This document shows positions 42,878 through 48,842 of a DNA stretch of 48,842 bases, piece by piece. Source of the DNA: CAYJLB01 sp964370845 (lineage in GTDB: Bacteria > Bacillota > Clostridia > Oscillospirales > Ruminococcaceae); NCBI GenBank assembly GCA_964370845.1, contig CAYJLB010000011.1, positions 1 to 48,842 on the forward strand, given 5' to 3'. The translations under genes were made by a program, and so were the position numbers. Below the pieces are notes generated by a model. It was not told the DNA's origin. It saw only the letters and a program-made list of their open reading frames with translations, and made no database searches. The stretch's first letter is position 1. Every line of letters starts with the position of its first letter.

Positions 42878-45271
42878 ATGAATTTATCTATGAAATGGCT
42901 TAGCGACTATATTGACGTTGGCTGTGATATAAAAAGTTTTGTTTCGGGAATGACAATTTCTGGCTCAAAAGTTGAAGGATATGAAACAATGTTTGATTAC
43001 ATTACAAACGTTGTTACAGGGAAAATTGAGGAAATTACTCGTCACCCTGATGCTGAGAAATTAGTTGTTTGTCAAATAAATGTTGGACAAGGCGAAAATA
43101 TTCAAATTGTAACTGGTGCTTCTAACGTAAATGTTGGAGATATTGTGCCTGTTGCAATGCATAAATCTACCCTTGCTAACGACCTTAAAATCACTAAGGG
43201 AAAACTTCGTGGAGTAGAGTCAAATGGTATGCTTTGCTCATTTAACGAGCTTGGTTTAACACAAAACGATGTGCCTTATGCTGATGAAGATGGAATTTTA
43301 ATCCTTCCTACTGACACAGAAATTGGTGCTGATATTAAGGAAGTTTTAGGTCTAAATGACATTAGCGTTGAGTTTGAAATTACTTCAAACCGCCCTGATT
43401 GTTTGTCCGTTTTAGGTCTTGCTCGTGAGGCTGCTGCTACTTTCCATAAGCCTTTGACAGTAAAAACACCTGAATTTAAAGGGAATGGCGAAAAAGTTTC
43501 CGATTATGTTAATGTTGAAATTCAAAATAATGAACTTTGCTCACGTTATATTGCGGGTATTGTGAAAAATGTAAAAATTGAACCATCACCGGAATGGCTT
43601 CGTGAAAGACTTCGTGCTAGTGGAGTTCGTCCTATTAACAATTTTGTTGATATTACAAACTTTGTAATGCTTGAATATGGTCACCCTATGCATGCTTTTG
43701 ACTCACGTTATATTGACGGGGGAAAAATTGTTGTAAGAAATGCAAAAAATGGTGAAAAAATCACTACTCTTGACGGAATTGAAAGAGAATTATCTGAAGA
43801 AATGCTTTGTATTTGTGACGAAAATAAACCTGTCGCTGTGGCTGGTGTTATGGGCGGCGAATATTCAGGTATTATGGAAGACACTAATACTGTGGTTTTT
43901 GAAGCGGCTTGCTTTAACGGCGAAAGTGTAAGAATGACTTCTAAAAAGCTTGCTATGCGTTCCGATTCATCCGCTCGTTTTGAAAAAGGTCTAAACCCTT
44001 ACAACTGTATGGAAACAATTAAAAGAGCGTTGGAATTAGTTGAATTACTTGGCTGTGGCGAAGTAGTAAGCGAACTTTTGGACGTTGGATACACTCAAAC
44101 TCCACCGCAATCTGCACCATTTAACGCTGATTGGATTAACTCTTTCCTTGGAACGCAAATCCCTGAAGCAGAGCAAATTTCTTACCTAAATGAGCTTGGA
44201 TTTACTGTTGAAAATGGTAGAGCAATCGCTCCTTATGATAGAATTGACATTGAATTTGCAGCTGATATTGCTGAAGAAGTAGCTAGAATTTACGGTTATA
44301 ACAACATTAAATCTACACTTTTCAATTCATCAGCTAATGCAAAATTAACTGATGAGCAAAAATTTGAGAAGATTATCGAAGATACAATGGTTGCAGTTGG
44401 ATATAATGAGATTTTAACTTTCTCATTTGTAAGCCCTAAAGCCCTTGATAAAATTGCACTTCCAGCTGACAGCAAACTTCGTGATGCAGTGACAATTTTA
44501 AACCCATTGGGTGAAGATACTTCAATAATGAGAACTACTGCACTTCCATCAATGCTTGATATTTTATCAAGAAATTATAACTTTAGAAATTCTTCAGCTT
44601 ATTTATTTGAGCTCGGAAATGAATATATTCCAACTGAAAAGGATAAACTACCTAACGAGCCTAAAAAATTAACTTTAGGTTGCTATGGTGAGGGAACGGA
44701 TTTCTACACAATTAAAGGGGCTGTTACTGAATTGTTAGCACAACTTAATGTTACTGATTATGACGTTGAACCTATGAGTGCTGAATTTGGAATTGGCGAA
44801 ATTAACGCTTTCCACCCAGGTAGAAGTGCTGTAATTCTTAAAAATGAAGTTGTAATCGGCTACTTAGGGGAAGTTCACCCATTAGTGCTTAAAAATTACG
44901 ACATTGGAACTCGTGCTTATATCGGAAAAATCAATATTGAGGAAGCTTTTAACGCAGTAAGTGCTGAAAGAATGTACAAACCACTTCCAAAATTCCCAGC
45001 TTCTACTCGTGATTTATCTTTAATTTGTGATGAAAAAATACCTGTTGCTCATATTGAAAAGGCTATTAAACTTGGCTGTGGAAAAATTCTTGAAAGTGTT
45101 TCATTATTTGACGTTTATCAAGGTGAGCAAATTGAAAAAGGTAGCAAATCCGTTTCATATTCAATTTCAATGCGTTCACACACTGCAACTTTAACTGATG
45201 AACAAGTTGACAACGCTATGAAAAAGACTTTGAACGAGCTTGAAAAAATTGGAGTTTCAATTAGAAGTTAA
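42878..45271 (+). CDS. pheT: Phenylalanine-tRNA ligase beta subunit
   Basis: A 797-residue subunit of the alpha2-beta2 enzyme. Seen: N-terminal tRNA-binding EMAP-like domain (GKIEEITRHPDAEKLVVCQINVG), the B3/B4 editing domain (GVRPINNFVDITNFVMLEYGHPMHAFD, in two blocks), the B5 and catalytic-like core (PLGEDTSIMRTTALPSML), and the C-terminal ferredoxin-like anticodon domain (FPASTRDLSLICDE to the end). AAGGAG before the ATG. Full length. Confidence 0.97.
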   Translation: MNLSMKWLSDYIDVGCDIKSFVSGMTISGSKVEGYETMFDYITNVVTGKIEEITRHPDAEKLVVCQINVGQGENIQIVTGASNVNVGDIVPVAMHKSTLANDLKITKGKLRGVESNGMLCSFNELGLTQNDVPYADEDGILILPTDTEIGADIKEVLGLNDISVEFEITSNRPDCLSVLGLAREAAATFHKPLTVKTPEFKGNGEKVSDYVNVEIQNNELCSRYIAGIVKNVKIEPSPEWLRERLRASGVRPINNFVDITNFVMLEYGHPMHAFDSRYIDGGKIVVRNAKNGEKITTLDGIERELSEEMLCICDENKPVAVAGVMGGEYSGIMEDTNTVVFEAACFNGESVRMTSKKLAMRSDSSARFEKGLNPYNCMETIKRALELVELLGCGEVVSELLDVGYTQTPPQSAPFNADWINSFLGTQIPEAEQISYLNELGFTVENGRAIAPYDRIDIEFAADIAEEVARIYGYNNIKSTLFNSSANAKLTDEQKFEKIIEDTMVAVGYNEILTFSFVSPKALDKIALPADSKLRDAVTILNPLGEDTSIMRTTALPSMLDILSRNYNFRNSSAYLFELGNEYIPTEKDKLPNEPKKLTLGCYGEGTDFYTIKGAVTELLAQLNVTDYDVEPMSAEFGIGEINAFHPGRSAVILKNEVVIGYLGEVHPLVLKNYDIGTRAYIGKINIEEAFNAVSAERMYKPLPKFPASTRDLSLICDEKIPVAHIEKAIKLGCGKILESVSLFDVYQGEQIEKGSKSVSYSISMRSHTATLTDEQVDNAMKKTLNELEKIGVSIRS

Positions 45272-45330
45272 AACAATTGCCACTTTAATAAATAATTAAT
45301 ATTTTTTATCAAATTTATTTTAATTACCTC

Positions 45331-45359
45331 TTGAATTTTTCACAAAAATAGGTTATAAT
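45331..45359 (+). promoter_or_regulatory. Promoter of ireB
   Basis: -35 TTGAAT (45331-45336), a 17-bp spacer and -10 TATAAT (45354-45359). Confidence 0.75.
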
Positions 45360-45416
45360 ATCATTATTAAGAAATTGTTTTAATAAAAATTTGTTAGGGA
45401 AAGGAATGACAACATT

Positions 45417-45662
45417 ATGCATGATGAAACTATGGTTTTTTCTGTTTATGATGATAAAGAGAGTGAACTTAAAATTAAACTTACTACTATTTATGATGCC
45501 CTAAGAGAAAAAGGTTATAACCCTATAAATCAAATTGTTGGATACATTCTTTCCGAAGATCCAACATACATAACTACTCACAATAATGCGAGGAGTTTAA
45601 TTCGTCATATTGATAGGGACGAACTTTTACAAGAACTTGTGAAATCATATTTAGGTGGTTAA
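45417..45662 (+). CDS. ireB: IreB family regulatory phosphoprotein
   Basis: An 81-residue protein of the UPF0297 family (IreB of Enterococcus, YrzL of Bacillus). Seen: the N-terminal ETMVFSVYDD with the threonine that is phosphorylated by the PASTA kinase IreK in enterococci, then ALREKGYNPINQIVGYILSEDPTYIT and ARSLIRHIDRDELLQELVKSYL. Links Ser/Thr kinase signalling to cell-wall stress. In many Firmicutes it precedes ruvX; here it is alone with its own promoter and terminator. AGGGAAAGGA before the ATG. Confidence 0.95.
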   Translation: MHDETMVFSVYDDKESELKIKLTTIYDALREKGYNPINQIVGYILSEDPTYITTHNNARSLIRHIDRDELLQELVKSYLGG

Positions 45663-45695
45663 ATTTCACTTTTTATTAATATTTACTAAAATTTA

Positions 45696-45730
45696 AAAAT
45701 GTAGTTAGTTGTTTTGACTAACTACATTTT
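45696..45730 (+). terminator. Terminator of ireB
   Basis: Stem AAAATGTAGTTAGT / ACTAACTACATTTT with a 7-nt loop, then TT. Confidence 0.9.
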
Positions 45731-45842
45731 TTGCGTTATAACTTTTGATTAAGTAAAAATGTTTGGAAACTTTCACATTACATTATTAATAAATTTTTGA
45801 CTATAAAACATTATAAAATTCCCGTCTATTTATTTTTAAACT

Positions 45843-45870
45843 TTGCACAAAATAATATTGCAAATACAAT
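45843..45870 (+). promoter_or_regulatory. Possible promoter of the pdaA-like gene
   Basis: TTGCAC (45843-45848), a 16-bp spacer and TACAAT (45865-45870). AT-rich surroundings make other choices possible. Confidence 0.4.
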
Positions 45871-45907
45871 TTATTTATAATAATTTTTATAGAAAGGAAA
45901 TTTTATT

Positions 45908-46744
45908 TTGAAGAAAAAAGCTCTCGTTTTGCTCCTAGTTTTAGCCCTTTTCTCGCCTTTAAATCATGTAAATGCAAATAACATTGAAGTTGAAACTAGG
46001 GAAAGAATTATTAATTATGGCGAAGTGAAAAATTGTCAAAACGAAAATTATGATACATTGTCAAATGTTTCCATTGGATATGGAAGCGGAGTTCAACTAG
46101 GCTCTGACAACCGACCTTTTTGTGCAACCGACTTTAATGCACAGTTTTCGCAGTATGATGCTTACGCTATAACAAATAATGAAAATGAAATTTATTTGAC
46201 TTTTGACCAAGGTTATGAAAACGGGTACACACACACAATTCTTGATGTATTAAAGGAAAAAAATGTCACAGCTATCTTTTTTATCCTTGAGGATTATGCT
46301 CGCCGAAGTCCAGAACTTGTGGAGAGAATGATTGTTGATGGGCATATTGTGGGCAACCATTCCTTCCACCATTATTCAATGCCAACACTTGACACAAATA
46401 CTTGCAGGAAGGAAATTACTAGCTTACACGATTATGTTAAGGAAAAATTTGACTACGATATGTGGCTTTTTAGACCGCCAAAAGGTGAGTTTTCAGAAAA
46501 AACTTTAGCAATAACCCAAGATACTGGCTATACAACAATGATGTGGTCTTTCGCCTATGCGGATTGGAATGAAAACCAACAACCTGACCCCGAAAAATCT
46601 CTTGAAAAGATGACAAATTCACTCCACGATGGTGCAATTTATATGCTTCATAGTGTTTCTGCCACAAATGCTGAAATAATTGACGAGTTTATTGACAACG
46701 CACGAAATGCAGGTTATGAATTCACTGTCCCCAAGGCAACGTGA
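45908..46744 (+). CDS. Polysaccharide deacetylase, PdaA-like (cortex delta-lactam)
   Basis: A 278-residue secreted enzyme: signal peptide at 1-23, then a NodB deacetylase domain with LTFDQGYENGYT (catalytic Asp; PdaA has TFDLGYENGYT), metal-binding histidines in VGNHSFHHYSMP and the FRPPKGEFSEKT motif. PdaA removes acetyl groups from muramic acid in spore cortex, a step to the muramic delta-lactam needed for germination. TTG start at 45908 behind AAAGGAAA. The last residues (VPKAT) and the stop are written by a palindromic repeat that begins at 46736, so the natural C-terminus has been replaced or slightly trimmed. Confidence 0.88.
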   Translation: MKKKALVLLLVLALFSPLNHVNANNIEVETRERIINYGEVKNCQNENYDTLSNVSIGYGSGVQLGSDNRPFCATDFNAQFSQYDAYAITNNENEIYLTFDQGYENGYTHTILDVLKEKNVTAIFFILEDYARRSPELVERMIVDGHIVGNHSFHHYSMPTLDTNTCRKEITSLHDYVKEKFDYDMWLFRPPKGEFSEKTLAITQDTGYTTMMWSFAYADWNENQQPDPEKSLEKMTNSLHDGAIYMLHSVSATNAEIIDEFIDNARNAGYEFTVPKAT

Positions 46745-46803
46745 CGTTGCATCCTTACCCGCACTATACAAAGAAAAAGAGGATAATTTCTTTTCTGCGA
46801 GGT
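46736..46803 (+). repeat. 3'-end repeat at the end of the pdaA-like gene
   Basis: Copy 7. Palindrome GCAACGT-G-ACGTTGC at 46736-46750 overlaps the last codons and holds the TGA stop (46742-46744). It then continues CCCGCAC, ACAAAG, GAGGATA and TTTTCTGCGAGGTC. Confidence 0.85.
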
Positions 46804-46895
46804 CAAAGAATGTGTAAAATCAAAGATTTTTATATTCTCTAGATTTTAGTTTTCCGCAAACAACTAAAGTTGTCAAGCGAAATACCCGAAGTAGT

Positions 46896-46920
46896 TGTAG
46901 GGACAAGGCTTGCCTTACCC
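46896..46920 (+). repeat. GTAGGG hairpin repeat
   Basis: TGTAGGGACAAGGC-TT-GCCTTACCC, of the same kind as 40723 and 42136. Between this and the terminator (46921-46969) I see nothing else. Confidence 0.55.
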
Positions 46921-46969
46921 GCTAACACGTCGCAATTGCAGTGGGGAAGCATTAACGGAAAATAAAAAC

Positions 46970-46999
46970 GGGCGACTTTCATATGTCGCCCACTTTTTT
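46970..46999 (+). terminator. Terminator after the pdaA-like gene
   Basis: Stem GGGCGAC / GTCGCCC with an 8-nt loop, followed by AC and T7. Confidence 0.85.
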
Positions 47000-47119
47000 T
47001 ACACCAAATTTTAGGTAAAAATTTACCATTTTTCCTCACAACTATCATAAGTATTTATATTTTATGTATTTTTAAACAAAAAATTCATTTTTTTGTAAAC
47101 TTTTTTTGCTTTTTAACTA

Positions 47120-47148
47120 TTTACAAATTCCTCTTTTTTTGGTAGAAT
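47120..47148 (+). promoter_or_regulatory. Promoter of the sortase gene
   Basis: -35 TTTACA (47120-47125), a 17-bp spacer and -10 TAGAAT (47143-47148), 24 bp before the TTG start. Confidence 0.7.
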
Positions 47149-47172
47149 TATATTACAAAAGGAGTGAGTTAA

Positions 47173-48183
47173 TTGCCAAAATTAAAAAAATTATTATCAA
47201 TGTTTTTAATAGCTGCTGTTATGCTTTCTACTTTCGCTGCTTGTGCTGGAGATAGTGAAGATAAAGATTCTGAAACTACACCTGCTGATAGCGTGACTGA
47301 AGAAGCTACTGAAGAGGAAACTACTACTACTAAAGCGGATATTGAAATCACAGAGCCAGAAGAAACAACTACTACTGAGTCACAAGAGTCTACTATTGAA
47401 ACGGTTGACCCTGATTACAGTAGCGTTCCAGAAACAACACCTGACGCAAATGAAGAAGTTTCGGGAGGAGTTATTACTCCACCAGCTACACAACCAGTAA
47501 ATCTTGAAGATTATCAAGCATTAAATCCAGATACTGTAGCATGGATTAATATTCCTGATACAAGAGTTAATTACCCAATCTTCCAAAACGAAAGTGACAA
47601 TCATTTCTATCTATATAGAGATCATTTGAAAAACTACTCTAATTCAGGAAGTATTTATTCTGATAATAGATGTAATTTCACTGGTGCAAATGCAAGTGAT
47701 AACTTAATCATCTATGGTCACCACATGGCTGCAGGTACATTCTTCACTGGACTTTATCAAAATTACCGTTCTTTATCTTTCTATAAAGAACAACCATTTG
47801 TATACATTACTACAGATGAAGGTGAAAAAACTTATGTTGTAATTAGTGTTATGTTCTTAAACACTGATGAATCACAAGACACTGGCGAACGTTTTGAATA
47901 TTGGAAAGCTAGAGAATTCACTAGCCAATCTTATTTCGATGATTGGAAATCAGAAGCTATGAGCCGTTCAATCTTCTCAACAGAATTCGACTACAATATT
48001 GACGATAACTACATAACTCTACAAACATGTCGTGAAATTTACCCACTTGGTAAATTCGTTGTAATTGCTCGTGAAGTTAGAGATGGTGAAACTATCGATA
48101 CTAGTGGAATTGAAAGAAATCTTGATATGAAGCTTCCTTCAAGTTGGTCAAGAGCAGCTGTTGAAGCTGAAATTCTTCCATAA
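47173..48183 (+). CDS. Class B sortase, probably a lipoprotein
   Basis: A 336-residue surface transpeptidase. Residues 1-24: signal peptide ending FAAC, a lipobox-like site. Residues 25-115: Thr/Glu-rich linker (EEETTTTKADIEITEPEE region). Residues 116-300: sortase B domain with LNPDTVAWINIPDT, catalytic His in NLIIYGHHMAAGT, catalytic Cys in ITLQTCREI and Arg in GKFVVIARE. TTG start behind GGAG. Sortases usually have a membrane anchor; lipid anchoring with a long Thr-rich stalk is unusual. No pilin or LPxTG/NPQTN substrate is in the window. Confidence 0.9.
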   Translation: MPKLKKLLSMFLIAAVMLSTFAACAGDSEDKDSETTPADSVTEEATEEETTTTKADIEITEPEETTTTESQESTIETVDPDYSSVPETTPDANEEVSGGVITPPATQPVNLEDYQALNPDTVAWINIPDTRVNYPIFQNESDNHFYLYRDHLKNYSNSGSIYSDNRCNFTGANASDNLIIYGHHMAAGTFFTGLYQNYRSLSFYKEQPFVYITTDEGEKTYVVISVMFLNTDESQDTGERFEYWKAREFTSQSYFDDWKSEAMSRSIFSTEFDYNIDDNYITLQTCREIYPLGKFVVIAREVRDGETIDTSGIERNLDMKLPSSWSRAAVEAEILP

Positions 48184-48205
48184 GAAATAATTTAATTATT
48201 TATAG

Positions 48206-48245
48206 AAAATAAAGACTGATTTTTTGTCAGTCTTTATTTTTTTGC
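48206..48245 (+). terminator. Terminator of the sortase gene
   Basis: Stem AAAATAAAGACTGA / TCAGTCTTTATTTT with a 7-nt loop, then more T. Confidence 0.9.
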
Positions 48246-48334
48246 TATTTTTTCATATTAAAAAAAATCACTGCATATACTTCATTAAGAGGTAAGCTAT
48301 TTCCTCTTTATGTTTTAGTATTGGAGTGAGGTTG

Positions 48335-48625
48335 TTGAAGGAGTTAGATAATAATAAAGAGCGTGCTGTTATTTTAGGTGAATACATAATTGATAACAAA
48401 GCGACTGTTCGTGCTTGTGCAAAAGTTTTTGGCATATCAAAAAGTACCGTACACAAAGATGTTGCTCAAAAATTGAAAACAATTCGCCCACAATTGTTTA
48501 AAGAAGTGAAAGAAATTCTTGAGATAAATAAAAAAGAACGTCATATTAGAGGAGGGCTTGCAACTAAGCAAAAATATCAGCAACGTGACGTTGCATCCAT
48601 GCCCGCACTAAACAAAGCAAAATGA
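48335..48625 (+). CDS. spoIIID: Sporulation transcription factor SpoIIID
   Basis: A 96-residue mother-cell DNA-binding protein acting between SigE and SigK. Seen: NKERAVILGEYIIDNKATVR in two blocks, helix-turn-helix CAKVFGISKSTVHKDVAQKL, then PQLFKEVKEILEINKKERHIRGGLATKQKY, all close to B. subtilis SpoIIID. GGAG at 48323 gives TTG 48335 (or 48332) as start; the GTG at 48326 overlaps that site. From residue 84 on, RDVASMPALNKAK is encoded by a palindromic repeat, which also gives the stop, so the native tail has been replaced. The DNA-binding part is complete. SpoIIID is a plausible regulator of genes such as spoIVA. Confidence 0.93.
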   Translation: MKELDNNKERAVILGEYIIDNKATVRACAKVFGISKSTVHKDVAQKLKTIRPQLFKEVKEILEINKKERHIRGGLATKQKYQQRDVASMPALNKAK

Positions 48626-48842
48626 CATACTTTCGTTTCTGCGAGGTCATAGTTTTGTTTGTGATTTTCTTGAGTAACGTGACGTTGCATCCTTGCCCGC
48701 ACTAAAAAAAGCAAAATGACATACTTTCGTTTCTGCGAGGTCATAGTTTTGTTTGTGATTTTCTTGAGTAACGTGACGTTGCATCCATGCCCGCACTAAA
48801 AAAAGCAAAATGACATACTTTCGTTTCTGCGAGGTTATAGTT
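48580..48842 (+). repeat. 94-bp tandem array of the 3'-end repeat, running off the window
   Basis: Copies 8-10 begin at about 48580, 48674 and 48768 with exact 94-bp period. Each has ACGT-G-ACGTTGC, CCCGCACTAAA, AAAGCAAAATGACATAC, TTTCGTTTCTGCGAGGT and the spacer CATAGTTTTGTTTGTG. The first is inside the end of spoIIID. The copies are almost identical, which suggests recent amplification. Continues beyond 48842. Confidence 0.9.

Noticed and set aside
48580..48842. Regular repeats that might be a CRISPR array
   Set aside because: The whole 94-bp unit is repeated, including the part that would be a spacer; no unique spacers and no cas genes.

Overview
The window comes from the chromosome of a low-GC, endospore-forming member of the Clostridia. 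Mother-cell sporulation genes (sipL, spoIVA, spoIIID, a PdaA-type cortex deacetylase), IreB, clostridial serine recombinases, GAAAGGA ribosome binding sites and frequent TTG starts all point that way. No 16S gene is present, so I do not name a genus.

The central discovery is that spoIVA, the ATPase of the spore coat basement layer, is split. Its first 97 codons (34678-34388, minus strand) follow sipL. Its last 395 codons (16501-17688) lie 16.7 kb away in the same orientation. The two pieces share a GTC (GAC on the coding strand) at 17689-17691 and 34388-34390. Removing 16,699 bp between these copies rejoins one in-frame gene of 492 codons, the length I recall for Bacillus subtilis SpoIVA. The break lies at Asp97, the Walker B/DxxG aspartate. 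The intervening DNA has three tandem large serine recombinase genes at one end and a SigE-like promoter candidate in front of them. A strong terminator stands just inside the other end. This is the layout of a skin-like, developmentally excised element, here in spoIVA and with non-phage cargo.

Layout. 1-546: end of another large serine recombinase. 662-5057: typA, an acetyltransferase, and a MATE pump with its MarR regulator. 5250-6256: orphan response regulator and an MGMT-like protein. 6376-10438: BlaI/BlaR1-type pair with two operators; the BlaR1-like sensor is about twice the usual length. 10536-16386: six-gene minus-strand operon (amino-acid ABC transporter, cytidylate-kinase-like protein, class III aminotransferase, iron alcohol dehydrogenase) behind a leader of three similar hairpins. 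16501-17691: 3' part of spoIVA. 17689-34390: the element. 34328-36222: 5' part of spoIVA and sipL. 36598-48842: small spore-type protein, permease-like protein, foldase-like lipoprotein, TrkH/KtrB, pheS, pheT, ireB, pdaA-like, class B sortase and spoIIID.

Element cargo, from the recombinase end: small protein, MarR regulator with operator, two ABC exporter subunits (the second with an in-frame stop), a two-component system (regulator damaged at its N-terminus), a small alarmone synthetase, a glycosyltransferase-GtrA-phosphodiester glycosidase fusion, a small membrane protein and a diguanylate cyclase. Three promoters inside the element share the same direct-repeat box at the same distance from the -10, suggesting one regulon.

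From about 40.5 kb onward a palindromic repeat of about 65-94 bp recurs nine times, directly at the 3' ends of trkH, pheS, pdaA and spoIIID. It supplies the stop codon in two of them and its palindrome arms change in a compensatory way.
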